This document shows, one piece after another, positions 8,126-15,474 of a stretch of 29,835 nucleotides of DNA. A model generated the notes under the pieces. That model saw only the letters and a list, made by a program, of their open reading frames with translations, had not been told where the DNA came from and did no database searches. The stretch's first letter is position 1, and each line of letters begins with the position of its first letter. The position numbers and the translations under genes are program-made. The DNA is from Ardenticatenaceae bacterium (lineage in GTDB: Bacteria > Chloroflexota > Anaerolineae > Promineifilales > Promineifilaceae), in the NCBI GenBank assembly GCA_020634415.1, contig JACKBT010000054.1:1-29835 (forward strand). Direction: 5' to 3'.

Positions 8126-8713
8126 CTATGCATGGTGGGGTGCTAGATTGCGCTGCTTGCGGCGACGGTATACTCTGATTATCCAAATAGTCAGAGTGAG
8201 AGCAACAAAGACTGCTAAGATGGGGATGAGGATGGAGAGGATGGAGATGAAGAAGGCGATGATGTCTTCGACGAGGCTGACGAGCCAGTTGCCTGTGCCG
8301 GCGGTGGTGGCGGTGACAAACGGCCGTATCGTCCCTTTTGCCGCATGAACTGACCCCGCTAACAAGATGCCTGCGACCAGAGCCACAATAGGATGAATGT
8401 CTGTTACCACATTGGCATTGGCGGCAAACAGGATAGCACCGGCGGCAGGGCGTACAATGGTTTGGATGACATCGTTGATGGTGTCTACGGCGGGAATTTT
8501 GTCTACCGTCATTTCAATGAATAGTAAAATGCCCAAAATGCCAATCGCCCACCAACTGCCAATCAGGTTGTATGGTTCTGCTAGCTGTAAATAGGGGCTG
8601 TTGAGGGGAAACCGAGCGGCCAGGGCGACGATGAGGAGGGGAATGTAGGCATTTAGCCCGGCGCTGGTGGCGAGACCAAAGGCTGCACCTAAACCACCCA
8701 ATGCTTCAAGCAT
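8126..8713 (-). CDS. DUF4126 family membrane protein
   Basis: The 195-aa protein begins with a Gly/Ala-rich helix containing GLATSAGLNAYIPLL, continues with DKIPAVDTINDVIQT and RPAAGAILFA, and ends with two long hydrophobic helices and a basic tail (YRRRKQR). This order matches the DUF4126 family of small multi-spanning membrane proteins with no assigned function. Start ATG 8713 has AAAGGAG about 9 bases upstream. One ACGGCCGT copy (about 8321) encodes the TIRPFV part. It could be transcribed with the DUF2085 gene upstream, but a hairpin repeat lies between them. Confidence 0.78.
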   Translation of the reverse strand: MLEALGGLGAAFGLATSAGLNAYIPLLIVALAARFPLNSPYLQLAEPYNLIGSWWAIGILGILLFIEMTVDKIPAVDTINDVIQTIVRPAAGAILFAANANVVTDIHPIVALVAGILLAGSVHAAKGTIRPFVTATTAGTGNWLVSLVEDIIAFFISILSILIPILAVFVALTLTIWIIRVYRRRKQRNLAPHHA

Positions 8714-8730
8714 GAAAATTGCTCCTTTGG

Positions 8731-8798
8731 GGATTGGAGATTACAGACTGGAGACTATGGTGTTCTGCTCAATCTCCAATCTCTAGTCGCTAGTCTCC
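8731..8798. repeat. Intergenic hairpin repeat built of GGAGATTGGAGACT-like units
   Basis: GATTGGAGAT at 8732-8741 pairs with ATCTCCAATC at 8772-8781, and GGAGACTA near 8750-8757 pairs with TAGTCTCC at 8791-8798. Related hairpins lie at 15383-15443 and 20392-20443. It sits between two minus-strand genes. Confidence 0.7.
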
Positions 8799-8802
8799 AC
8801 CC

Positions 8803-9648
8803 TTATAAACCCGGAAATCCGGTCATCGTTCCGGTTAGGCTAAAACGTAAATAGCTAATGGCACTGAGTTCGGTGATGGCGAGGATGAGGCCAATGAGGA
8901 GGGGGAGGCTGGCTTGCTGCCAGTTTTGGGCCAAACTCTCGCGGCGGGTGAGGATGAGTACCATGATGCTGTTGAGCGTGGTGACGATTGCCAGGAGACC
9001 GACCACGCTGATGATGGCTAATACGTAGAGGAGGTGGGGTTGGTTGCTGAGGGTGAGCAGAACGGCCGTTCCGCCTACCACTACCAATCCACCCAATTCT
9101 CGCAGAGTGGACAGCGACGGCCGAAAATCTTGCTCACGCCACAGGGTTTGAGCTAAGGTTGGTAAGAGGATCGCGCCCATAGCCAGCCCTGTGCCTGTGC
9201 CGGTGAGTAGACGCAGCCAGTTGCGTGGCTGGTAGAGGTGGGGGGCGTTGGGGAAGAAGTGGCTGTAGGAGTTGAGGCCATCGAGGCCCATGATGCCGAT
9301 GAAGCCAAGCAGAATGAGTAAGATGGGCAAAGGCGGGAGGAATGTGTGGCGGCTGCGCCCAGCCAGCCAAAGGGTGAGGAGGCTGAGGGCTGCACCCAGG
9401 TACATGCCGGTGCAGCGGGCGCAGAGGGGGAGTTGACGGCCGTTTATCATGAACGTCCGCTCGGTGAGGCGGTGGCAAACGGCATAACCCATCCAATCTG
9501 CGCCAGCCAGAATATGATCATGGGTGAGGTGGTTGGGGTCGGTGATGGTGTAGAAAGCCATAATGAAGATGGCTCCTAAGATGATGAGCAAGAGGAGGGG
9601 GCGGGGAAGCGGCCGTTTATTGTCACGCTTTATCTGACTTGTCGTCAT
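8803..9648 (-). CDS. DUF2085 family membrane protein
   Basis: About 281 aa. After a short basic N-terminus comes a membrane helix (LLLLIILGAIFIMAF), then the diagnostic segment YAVCHRLTERTF and ARCTGMYLG, with the conserved Cys-His and CxxC-like cysteines of DUF2085. Several more hydrophobic helices follow. The family is uncharacterised; the cysteines may bind metal or form a disulfide (inference). I chose ATG 9648 rather than the longer in-frame start at 9708, because the extra residues overlap the upstream gene and are not hydrophobic or conserved-looking. No clear ribosome-binding site precedes 9648, but its first 26 bases overlap the end of the repeat-protein gene, which suggests translational coupling. 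Confidence 0.8.
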   Translation of the reverse strand: MTTSQIKRDNKRPLPRPLLLLIILGAIFIMAFYTITDPNHLTHDHILAGADWMGYAVCHRLTERTFMINGRQLPLCARCTGMYLGAALSLLTLWLAGRSRHTFLPPLPILLILLGFIGIMGLDGLNSYSHFFPNAPHLYQPRNWLRLLTGTGTGLAMGAILLPTLAQTLWREQDFRPSLSTLRELGGLVVVGGTAVLLTLSNQPHLLYVLAIISVVGLLAIVTTLNSIMVLILTRRESLAQNWQQASLPLLIGLILAITELSAISYLRFSLTGTMTGFPGL

Positions 9649-10033
9649 TTGGGGGTGATTCTTGTGATGGTTCTTGAAAAAAGAAAAAGAAAGCGGCTGC
9701 TCCCTCAACGGGATGATGCATATTTTCCAGACGACCTACATAGGCATCACGGCCATGAGGAATGTGACGATACAGTTTGCCATCTTGCTCAATCCGTGCC
9801 ATGTAGATGTCTGGGCCAGGTTTGTGGGCGTAAATGTGTCCGTCGTCATCCACGCGCCCCACATACTCATCGGGGCCAACGCGGTGGGCGTAGATTTTGT
9901 TTTCCTGGTAGTTTACATGGCCGATGTATTTGTCGGGGCCGAGGCGTTCGCTGTAGATACGGCCGTTATCGGGATCAATGCGGCCTAAATATTTATCACG
10001 TTGGTGGGGTAAATGTTGGTAGATATGGATCAT
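9623..10033 (-). CDS. Small protein made of about five 20-residue YxGR(V/I)D repeats
   Basis: The 136-aa protein is mostly tandem repeats of about 20 residues: DKYLGRIDPDNGRIYSERLG, DKYIGHVNYQENKIYAHRVG, DEYVGRVDDDGHIYAHKPG, DIYMARIEQDGKLYRHIP and DAYVGRLE. Each has a D-x-Y-hydrophobic-G-R strand, an acidic turn with Gly, and an IYAH strand. This suggests a beta-hairpin solenoid or a small flower-like fold. The tail is AAAFFFFFQEP and then acidic and polar. There is no signal peptide, so it is probably cytoplasmic. I know of no function. It overlaps the DUF2085 gene by 26 bases. One ACGGCCGT copy encodes part of the first repeat (NGRIY). Confidence 0.75.
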   Translation of the reverse strand: MIHIYQHLPHQRDKYLGRIDPDNGRIYSERLGPDKYIGHVNYQENKIYAHRVGPDEYVGRVDDDGHIYAHKPGPDIYMARIEQDGKLYRHIPHGRDAYVGRLENMHHPVEGAAAFFFFFQEPSQESPPNDDKSDKA

Positions 10034-10099
10034 ATGCCGGATTATAGCAGAAAAGCAGTCAGGCGTAATTGGCTTCTGCCCGATGATCCCTGATTACCG

Positions 10100-10128
10100 T
10101 TGACCGATCCCCTTGCCAATGTTACGAT
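10100..10128 (+). promoter_or_regulatory. Promoter of rnpB
   Basis: TTGACC at 10100-10105 and TACGAT at 10123-10128 are 17 bases apart. The predicted start, 7 bases after the -10, is 10135, exactly the first base of the P1 helix of the RNase P RNA. Confidence 0.75.
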
Positions 10129-10134
10129 CAAACT

Positions 10135-10517
10135 GTCAAGTCGGCTGGGTGATCGCGGCTCCACCTGGAGCTGAGGAAAGTCCGCACTCTACAGGGCACG
10201 GTACCGGCTAACAGCCGGGCGGGGCAACCCGACGGCAAGTGCAACAGAGAAGAGATTGCCCGTCTTTGACGAGTGAGGGTGAAACGGTAGTGTAAGAGAC
10301 TACCGGCGATGGCAGCGATGTCATCGGCCAGGCAAACCCTACCGGGAGCAAGACCAAGCAGGGTGGATGGTTAAACTGCAATTTGCAGTTTAGCCTACGG
10401 AGCGGCCCGTTCCGTCTGACATCCGGGTAGGTCGCACGAGCATATCAGTAATGATGTGCCTAGATAGATGATCACCACCCTTCGGGGAACAGAATGCGGC
10501 TTATAGGCTGGCTTGAC
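10135..10517 (+). ncRNA. rnpB: RNase P RNA, bacterial type A
   Basis: The conserved 5' core GAGGAAAGTCCGCACTC, the ACAGGGCACGGTACC region, and the 3' core with ACAGAATGCGGCTTATAGGC are all present in order. The ends GTCAAGTCGGCT (10135-10146) and GGCTGGCTTGAC (10506-10517) pair over 12 bp, with G-U wobbles, as helix P1. The length of about 383 nt fits type A RNAs. This is the catalytic RNA that matures tRNA 5' ends and probably also the tmRNA encoded at 15475-15881. No terminator follows; an 8-bp tandem repeat begins 5 bases after P1. Confidence 0.97.
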
Positions 10518-10522
10518 ATAAC

Positions 10523-10557
10523 TACGTAATTACGTAATTACGTAATTACGTAATTAC
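10523..10557. repeat. Tandem TACGTAAT repeat, 4.4 copies
   Basis: Four perfect 8-bp copies plus TAC fill the space between rnpB and the phosphatase start codon. The array reads TACGTAATTACGTA, itself palindromic, so it can form hairpins on either strand. It replaces any ribosome-binding site for the next gene. Confidence 0.95.
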
Positions 10558-10560
10558 TTT

Positions 10561-11025
10561 ATGATTACTGTTTTGTTTGTTTGTTTGGGCAATATCTGCC
10601 GCTCACCGATGGCGGAAGCTGTTTTTCAGCAGTTGGTGCAAGCGGCAGGTTTGGGGGAGCAAATTCGGGTTGATTCGGCCGGTACGGGTGATTGGCATGT
10701 GGGGGAAAAGGCGCATTATGGTACGCGCCAAGTTTTGGCAAAGCATGATATTCCTTATAACGGCCGTGCGCGGCAAGTGACGAGTGCTGACATGAGATCG
10801 GCTAATACATATGTGGTGGCTATGGACAGCCGTAATTTGGCGGATTTGCAGCGTCACTATGGTGCACATTCTAATCTGCATCGTTTGCTTGATTTTGCTG
10901 TGAAAACGCACGAGCGAGATGTGCCAGACCCTTATTACACGGGTGGATTTGATGAAGTGTATGAGCTGGTGCTGGATGGCTGCCAGGGTTTGCTGAAGAT
11001 GATTCAGGAAAGGGAGCAGTTGTAG
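10561..11025 (+). CDS. Low-molecular-weight protein tyrosine phosphatase
   Basis: The 154-aa length is typical of the family. The catalytic P-loop is VCLGNICRSP with nucleophile Cys8 and Arg14. The general acid is Asp123 in DPYY. SAGT near residue 40 and AMDSRN near 86 are further family marks. These enzymes hydrolyse phosphotyrosine, or arsenate in related proteins, through a cysteinyl-phosphate intermediate. The ATG lies 3 bases after a TACGTAAT array and has no Shine-Dalgarno sequence, so translation may be leaderless or weak; no better in-frame start exists because the P-loop begins at residue 7. It may be read through from rnpB. One ACGGCCGT lies in the coding part (YNGRARQ). Confidence 0.93.
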   Translation: MITVLFVCLGNICRSPMAEAVFQQLVQAAGLGEQIRVDSAGTGDWHVGEKAHYGTRQVLAKHDIPYNGRARQVTSADMRSANTYVVAMDSRNLADLQRHYGAHSNLHRLLDFAVKTHERDVPDPYYTGGFDEVYELVLDGCQGLLKMIQEREQL

Positions 11026-11121
11026 AAGATGGCTGTGCAGGTGTTGTTAGAGGTTCTATAGGGTTCTTCAGGATTTCAGGGGGTGATGCCCATTTGTTTG
11101 GGCGTGGCTTTATGCCCGCCC

Positions 11122-11151
11122 TCTGGGACGACCACAAGGGTACGCCCCTAC
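11122..11151. repeat. Imperfect inverted repeat, GGGNCGACCACAAGGGT type
   Basis: GGGACGACCACAAGGGTACG followed by CCCCTACA forms a short imperfect hairpin (GGG-CG with CG-CCC arms around CCACAAGGGT). This pattern resembles a short intergenic repeat that I recall from many environmental bacterial genomes; the relation is from memory. It lies in the 238-base gap between the phosphatase and flavoprotein genes, where I see no gene. Confidence 0.4.
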
Positions 11152-11263
11152 ATTTAGGCTAACCTGACGAATTCTCCAAGAGCCGAAATTAGTTGGGTAA
11201 TCAGTAAGTGGCTGCCTGGTGGGTGTGTTGGTTACTGGTGCTGTTTGGATTTGGAGAGAGTGT

Positions 11264-12433
11264 ATGCAACATGAGGTAATTGTGGTTGGTGCTGGCCCGG
11301 CCGGGTCTATGACGGCGATGAGTTTAGCCCAACAGGGTCATGATGTGCTGCTGCTGGATCGGCAGGCGTTCCCACGAGATAAGACGTGTGGGGATGCTGT
11401 GCCGGCGGGGGCTGTGGAATTGATGTATGAGATGGGGATGAAGGATAAGGTGGAAACGGCCGTTGCTCGCGGTGAGTTTTATCCAGCTTATGGTATGCAG
11501 TTGGTATCACCTCAAGGTCATGTGTTGGATGCGGCATTTGCCAAAGGTCGGCACATGGGGCTGGATTCTTATGTGGCTCCTCGTCTCTATCTGGACGCTG
11601 TGTTGCAGCAACATGCGCTTGACAGCGGGGCCAAATTCCAGACGTGGACGGTGAAAGAGCCGATTGTGGAAAACGGCCGTGTCACTGGTGTGCGTGCTCA
11701 AACCAACGGCAGTATCAAAGAAATCAAAGCCCAAATGGTGGTTGGCGCTGATGGTGTCACCTCCGTCATCACTCGGGCGCTGCGCCCTAAAGAGGGTATG
11801 CACCAGGACGGTCATCGGGCTGTCGCTTTGCGTGCCTACATTGAAGACCTGGAAGAGATTCCGAACACGGTTGAGTTCTTTCTTTATAAAGAGATATTGC
11901 CTGGATATGCCTGGATATTTCCCATTGGGGAGGGACGGGCTAACATTGGTCTGGGTTTGCGTTTAGACCATCTGCGCCAACATAATCTGCGCTTGAAAAC
12001 GATGCTGCAGCATTTTTTGGAGATGCCGGCTGTCAAAAAGCGGTTGAAGCAGGGAGGTAAGCTGCATGATATAGCCACCTGGCAGCTTAATTTTGGTTCA
12101 CAAAAGCATATGCAGCACACTTATGATGGGGCTTTGCTGGTTGGTGATGCCGCCGGATTTATTAATCCTTTAACCGGTGGTGGTATTCATAATGCACTTG
12201 TCTCGGCGCGGCTGGCAGCGCAGACGATTCACAATGCTTTGGCAGACAATGATACCTCGCGTGAGCGTTTGCGTGTGTATGAAACACGCTGCCATGAAGA
12301 GATGTGGGATAGTATGAAGCGCTCTTATTTTATGCAACGCGCTTTTATGAAATTTCCTTTCCTAATTGATTGGTTGGTGAGATGGGGCAAAGAAAACAGC
12401 CAATTGGCCCAAACTTTTTTGACGAAGTTGTAG
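11264..12433 (+). CDS. Geranylgeranyl-reductase-family FAD-dependent oxidoreductase
   Basis: About 389 aa from ATG 11264. It begins with the Rossmann FAD motif VIVVGAGPAGS and continues with LLLDRQAFPRDKTCGDAV, the conserved PxxK-x-CG-D segment of the geranylgeranyl reductase group. VVGADGVTS lies in the middle, and the second FAD motif LLVGDAAGFINPLTGGGI appears near residue 300. Family members reduce isoprenoid chains of chlorophyll, menaquinone or ether lipids, or act as related flavin hydroxylases, so the substrate here is open. I chose 11264 because GGAGAG sits 8 bases upstream and the Rossmann strand begins at residue 4; an in-frame GTG start at 11219 adds 15 residues without support. 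It converges with the receiver-domain gene, with 4 bases between stops. Confidence 0.88.
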   Translation: MQHEVIVVGAGPAGSMTAMSLAQQGHDVLLLDRQAFPRDKTCGDAVPAGAVELMYEMGMKDKVETAVARGEFYPAYGMQLVSPQGHVLDAAFAKGRHMGLDSYVAPRLYLDAVLQQHALDSGAKFQTWTVKEPIVENGRVTGVRAQTNGSIKEIKAQMVVGADGVTSVITRALRPKEGMHQDGHRAVALRAYIEDLEEIPNTVEFFLYKEILPGYAWIFPIGEGRANIGLGLRLDHLRQHNLRLKTMLQHFLEMPAVKKRLKQGGKLHDIATWQLNFGSQKHMQHTYDGALLVGDAAGFINPLTGGGIHNALVSARLAAQTIHNALADNDTSRERLRVYETRCHEEMWDSMKRSYFMQRAFMKFPFLIDWLVRWGKENSQLAQTFLTKL

Positions 12434-12437
12434 ATGA

Positions 12438-12806
12438 TTAATGCAATAGACAGGAGTTGATTTTGGCGGGAAGCTCGAAGATGGGGGTTTCTTTGGTGAT
12501 GAGGTCGTTGGCTCCGGCAGCCAGGCTGTTTTCCCGGGTTTCTTTGCGGGAATCGGCTGTGTACATGAGGATGCGGGGCATTTCGATCTCGTAACGGGTG
12601 CGAATTTCGCGGCAGACTTCAATGCCATCCATGCCGGGCATCATGACATCGAGCAGGACGACGTCGGGCATTTCTTCTTGGATGGATTTGAGTGCTTCAC
12701 GGCCGTTTATGGCACCACGCACAGTATAACCTGCATTTTCCAATATAATGCGGCATAATTCTACGAGGGAGGCTTCATCATCAACGACGAGTACTTTGTT
12801 TGCCAT
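12438..12806 (-). CDS. Single-domain response regulator (receiver only)
   Basis: The 122-aa protein is a complete CheY-like receiver: acidic pair Asp9-Asp10 in VVDDE, phosphoacceptor Asp53 in LLDVMMPGMDG, Thr83 in MYTAD, and Lys105 in ITKE. There is no output domain, so it acts through protein contacts or phosphotransfer. No histidine kinase gene is in the window, so it is an orphan here. The last residues (KINSCLLH) are short but cover the final helix. Start ATG 12806 has no strong Shine-Dalgarno. Confidence 0.93.
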   Translation of the reverse strand: MANKVLVVDDEASLVELCRIILENAGYTVRGAINGREALKSIQEEMPDVVLLDVMMPGMDGIEVCREIRTRYEIEMPRILMYTADSRKETRENSLAAGANDLITKETPIFELPAKINSCLLH

Positions 12807-12944
12807 AGCTGTTTATTGTATTGAAGGGTTACAACATCGGTAAATAGGCATAAATGCCCATAACTGTGTATGTTATACGTCTTTCTAATCGAGTTGTCCA
12901 GAGAAAACGGCCGATTCTAAGGATATAAAAGGAGCGTGAATTCC

Positions 12945-13328
12945 ATGAAGCTGATAGTTCGCTTGGTGATCAATGCCCTGGCATTATGGATTGCCATTGA
13001 GTTAATTCCTGGTTTTAACTTTGAAGGCAGCAATGTATCCCTGCTGATAATCGCTTTGATATTTGGGTTGGTTAATGCGATGGTGCGTCCCCTCATCTTG
13101 CTTTTGACATGCCCCTTAGTGCTGCTGACACTGGGGTTGTTTATTTTAGTCGTGAACACGATTATGCTGTCGCTTACAGTGTGGCTGTCTGGGCCGGAGG
13201 TGTTTGGTTTGGGCCTGACATCGCAGGGCTTCTGGACGACTTTTCTGGCGGCTGTCGTCATTAGTATTGTGAGCGGTGTGATGAGTGCGTTGGTGAAGGA
13301 TGATGATGAGAAGCGGGATAGGCGGTAG
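12945..13328 (+). CDS. Phage-holin-like / mycobacterial 4TM family membrane protein (PF04020-type)
   Basis: About 127 aa with four hydrophobic helices: LIVRLVINALALWIAIEL, LLIIALIFGLVNAMVRP, a segment around LTLGLFILVVNTIML, and TTFLAAVVISIVSGVMSAL. The C-terminus is charged (KDDDEKRDRR). The LVNA-x-VRP motif after helix 2 is characteristic of this small conserved family of unknown role; the holin label is only historical. I chose ATG 12945 because GGAG at 12931-12934 is correctly spaced from it and only one base from the alternative GTG at 12936. An A-rich terminator follows the stop. No partner gene is linked. Confidence 0.88.
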   Translation: MKLIVRLVINALALWIAIELIPGFNFEGSNVSLLIIALIFGLVNAMVRPLILLLTCPLVLLTLGLFILVVNTIMLSLTVWLSGPEVFGLGLTSQGFWTTFLAAVVISIVSGVMSALVKDDDEKRDRR

Positions 13329-13338
13329 GCAAAAAAAA

Positions 13339-13367
13339 GCCCGCATAAAGCGGGTCAATATTTTTTC
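13339..13367. terminator. Rho-independent terminator between convergent genes
   Basis: GCCCGC (13339-13344), loop ATAAA, and GCGGGT (13350-13355) form a stem preceded by eight A and followed by TCAATATTTTTT. It lies between the 4TM gene and the convergent cold-shock gene and could serve both. Confidence 0.8.
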
Positions 13368-13383
13368 TGGGGCAACTGTGTAA

Positions 13384-13620
13384 CTAATATTTAGTTACTG
13401 AAGAGCCAAAGCTATGTCTGGCTGTTACATTTTGGGCCTGTGGGCCGCGTCCATGATCCACCAATTCAAATTCGACGCGATCGCCTTCATAGAGGTTGCG
13501 ATATCCGTCGCCGTCAATTGCTGAATAATGGACAAATACTTCTTGCCCACCATCATCTGGATTGATGAAGCCGTAGCCTTTTAACCGACTAAACCATTTG
13601 ACAATACCACTAACTTTCAC
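13384..13620 (-). CDS. Cold-shock domain protein (CspA family)
   Basis: The 78-aa protein is a single cold-shock domain. RNP1 is KGYGFI near residues 14-19 and RNP2 is VFVHYSAI near 28-35, with the usual GIVKWFS start and a [17 protein letters not shown] strand. Members bind single-stranded RNA or DNA and melt mRNA structure in the cytoplasm. The C-terminal [11 protein letters not shown] extension is slightly longer than E. coli CspA. The start is GTG 13620 with GGAGG 6 bases upstream. The leader is long and structured, typical of self-regulated csp mRNAs: a candidate promoter lies at 13737-13765 and a hairpin at 13649-13678. Confidence 0.95.
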   Translation of the reverse strand: MKVSGIVKWFSRLKGYGFINPDDGGQEVFVHYSAIDGDGYRNLYEGDRVEFELVDHGRGPQAQNVTARHSFGSSVTKY

Positions 13621-13648
13621 TTTATACCTCCACTACACTTTGCTAGAT

Positions 13649-13678
13649 AGCACGATTTGGCGCGCCCGAAATCGTGCT
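13649..13678 (-). promoter_or_regulatory. Perfect 10-bp hairpin in the cold-shock leader
   Basis: AGCACGATTT and AAATCGTGCT are perfect complements around a 10-base loop that is itself nearly palindromic (GGCGCGCC). It ends 29 bases before the GTG start and about 18 bases before the GGAGG. No T-run follows, so it is unlikely to be a terminator. A temperature-sensitive or autoregulatory RNA element is possible (inference). Confidence 0.6.
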
Positions 13679-13685
13679 TCTCTAC

Positions 13686-13719
13686 TACCAATACAACTTA
13701 AAAAAGATACCAATACAAC
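13686..13719. repeat. Direct repeat of 12 bp in the cold-shock leader
   Basis: TACCAATACAAC occurs at 13686-13697 and again at 13708-13719, 22 bases apart start to start, about two helical turns. As leader RNA it reads GUUGUAUUGGUA twice. It could be a protein-binding site on DNA or RNA. Confidence 0.75.
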
Positions 13720-13736
13720 GGTTAATGATTAGGATA

Positions 13737-13765
13737 AAGTTATCATGGGGAGGGGGGTAAGTCAA
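13737..13765 (-). promoter_or_regulatory. Candidate promoter of the cold-shock gene
   Basis: On the minus strand TTGACT (13765-13760) and TAACTT (13742-13737) are 17 bases apart. The implied leader is about 110 nt. The -35 is strong and the -10 weak. The rest of the 258-base gap up to 13878 shows nothing else. Confidence 0.5.
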
Positions 13766-13878
13766 TTGGGCGCTGGATGATTTCACAGCAGTTTTACACC
13801 GTAAATGCAGCGTGAATGAAGGGGTTAATGCCTCTATATGGTGGTTTATGGGGTGAGGGATGCACGGCCGTTTTCCGG

Positions 13879-14595
13879 CTAAAAACGGGGTTTGAAGAGG
13901 CCTTGTAACAGGACGTGACGGTAGCCTTTATCTCTAAAACCGAGGCGTTGGGCTAGCTGTAAAGAGGCTTCGTTGTTGTCGGCGACGGCATAGAGGGGAA
14001 GACGGCCGTTTGCCAATACATGATTTACCGCTGCGGCTACTACACTGCGGCCAAAGCCCTGCCGCCGGTGACGCGGATTGGTAGTTACCGTTATTTCTGC
14101 GAAAAAATTGTTTTGCCAATTGATGCCTGCCGATGCCGCAATCTCATCCTGACTGCGAATGATAAAGCGAGGGTATTGATTGTTGGAAGCACTTTCGGTG
14201 ACAAGCACATTGATGATTGGCTCAAACTGGTCTTCATCTAAGACGAGTATGTTGATGTTTTCTTCGGCTTGTACGTCGAGTAGGGCTGTTAGAAGAGGGG
14301 CATCGGTGGGGAGCATGTTGAGGATAACGGCCGTTTCTGGCGCAATCGCCTTATATAATAACTCCAGACTGCCCGTCATGTCATCCGGTGGTAGGCGTAG
14401 TGTTACAAACGGCCGAAACAAATCAATCCCCGTGCGCGACAAAGCCACATACCCCGTCGCCAAAGCAGCATCAATGGGGTAAGTCATAATCTGGGTGCGC
14501 TCCTCCGGGTAATGGAAGGCAAAATAATCAGCGATGCCATCGAGCGGACTGCGCTCGTTGAGGAGGTGGCGAATGGCCTGGCGTGCGGAACTCAT
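13879..14595 (-). CDS. GNAT-family N-acetyltransferase
   Basis: About 238 aa. The C-terminal half holds the GNAT fold: acetyl-CoA-binding motif A is ITVTTNPRHRRQGFGRSVV, with the (R/Q)-x-x-G-x-G loop, followed by AVADNNEASLQLAQRLGF, the usual motif B with Asn and the LGF segment. The N-terminal half is unlike a second GNAT domain and may be a family-specific domain. The substrate cannot be read. I chose ATG 14595; an in-frame GTG at 14631 would add 12 residues and overlap the end of the upstream nucleoside phosphorylase gene. Both have weak ribosome-binding sites. Two ACGGCCGT copies and one ACGGCCGA fall inside. The tight spacing to the upstream gene suggests an operon. Confidence 0.85.
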   Translation of the reverse strand: MSSARQAIRHLLNERSPLDGIADYFAFHYPEERTQIMTYPIDAALATGYVALSRTGIDLFRPFVTLRLPPDDMTGSLELLYKAIAPETAVILNMLPTDAPLLTALLDVQAEENINILVLDEDQFEPIINVLVTESASNNQYPRFIIRSQDEIAASAGINWQNNFFAEITVTTNPRHRRQGFGRSVVAAAVNHVLANGRLPLYAVADNNEASLQLAQRLGFRDKGYRHVLLQGLFKPRF

Positions 14596-14620
14596 CGGAA
14601 CCTGGGGAATGGAGTGGAAC

Positions 14621-15373
14621 TTAAGCTCCACTCTCCAATCTCTTTAACGCTTCAAGGGCAATCTGAATTTCTGCCTCTACAGCCTCAGCCACAATTTGTT
14701 GATGGGGATCATAGGTGTCCATGTTTTCGCCAGCGGCAAGGACGTTGCCATCCACAGCCAAAATAGCGGCTGTGGCCGCGCCACGTAAGCTGCCGACAAT
14801 GAAAAGGGCCGCACATTCCATCTCGACAGCCAAGACGTTAGCTTGGGACATAACCTGGTAGTCTGGGGTGTTGATGGTATTGACCCCCGCGTAAAAATTG
14901 TCACGGGTGATGACGATGCCGCTGTAATGGGCGCGGTTGTGGGAAACGGCCGTTCTCCTCAACGCCATCACCATCTCTGCATCCGCCACCGCCGGATAAC
15001 CCTCCGGCACAGTTTCTCGACCATAGCCCGTGTTTTGCACCGCTGCTGTGGCAATCACCAAATCACCCGACCGAATATTTGGCTGGATGCCCCCACACGT
15101 CCCCACACGCACAATGCGCTTGGCACCAGCCGCAATCAACTCCTCAAAAGCAATCGCTGCGCCTGCTGCCCCAATGCCATGCGAACAAACCGTAACAGCC
15201 ATCCCCTCAAAAGCGCCCTGGTAAATGCGATATTCACGCCGCTCATTCAGCAGCACAGCATCTTCCAGATACGCTGTAATTTTTGTGGCTCGTGCAGGAT
15301 CACCACAAACTAAAACGGCGGGGCTTACTTGCCCAACTCTTAATTCGGTAACAGGTAATATCTTTGTTGACAT
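14621..15373 (-). CDS. Nucleoside phosphorylase (uridine/purine nucleoside phosphorylase family)
   Basis: 250 aa, the usual length of the PNP/UDP family 1. Visible marks are VCGDPARA (phosphate-binding GDP-x-R), VTVCSHGIGAAGAAIAFEEL, RVGTCGGI, and the signature VLAVEMECAALF containing the ribose-binding Glu. The enzymes cleave nucleosides with phosphate to a free base and ribose-1-phosphate, serving salvage. Whether it prefers uridine or purine nucleosides cannot be settled by eye. ATG 15373 has AGGACAG upstream. Its stop lies 25 bases before the GNAT start, so both may share one transcript. An ACGGCCGT near 14946 marks a sharp change of plus-strand composition inside this gene. Confidence 0.9.
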   Translation of the reverse strand: MSTKILPVTELRVGQVSPAVLVCGDPARATKITAYLEDAVLLNERREYRIYQGAFEGMAVTVCSHGIGAAGAAIAFEELIAAGAKRIVRVGTCGGIQPNIRSGDLVIATAAVQNTGYGRETVPEGYPAVADAEMVMALRRTAVSHNRAHYSGIVITRDNFYAGVNTINTPDYQVMSQANVLAVEMECAALFIVGSLRGAATAAILAVDGNVLAAGENMDTYDPHQQIVAEAVEAEIQIALEALKRLESGA

Positions 15374-15382
15374 AAACTGTCC

Positions 15383-15443
15383 TGATGGGGTTGGAGGTTG
15401 GAAATTGGAGATTTTAGTCTCCAGCAGCCAATCTCCAGTCTCC
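15383..15443. repeat. Imperfect intergenic hairpin of TTGGAGA-type units
   Basis: GGTTGGAGGTTGGAAATTGG and the following GAGA units face AGTCTCC, CAATCTCC and AGTCTCCC units on the right. The arms pair imperfectly. It belongs to the same family as 8731-8798 and 20392-20443 and lies between the nucleoside phosphorylase start and the tmRNA terminator. Confidence 0.6.
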
Positions 15444-15472
15444 CAAATTAAAACGCTCCCGAAGGAGCGTTT
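15444..15472 (-). terminator. Terminator of ssrA
   Basis: On the minus strand AAACGCTCC, loop TTCG, GGAGCGTTT then TTAATTT follow the tmRNA 3' end after 2 bases. This is a 9-bp stem with a stable UUCG tetraloop. Confidence 0.92.
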
Positions 15473-15474
15473 AG

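Noticed and set aside
10523..10557. Possible CRISPR-like array
   Set aside because: Units are 8 bp head to tail with no spacers; no cas gene is in the window.
12438..12806. Receiver gene as a truncated full response regulator
   Set aside because: The domain is complete, all key residues are present and no output-domain remnant follows in any frame.
14593..14645. Hairpin of GGAGTGGA/TCCACT words as a separate repeat element
   Set aside because: It mostly lies in the end of the nucleoside phosphorylase gene and the short gap to the GNAT gene, and the match to the other hairpins is only partial.
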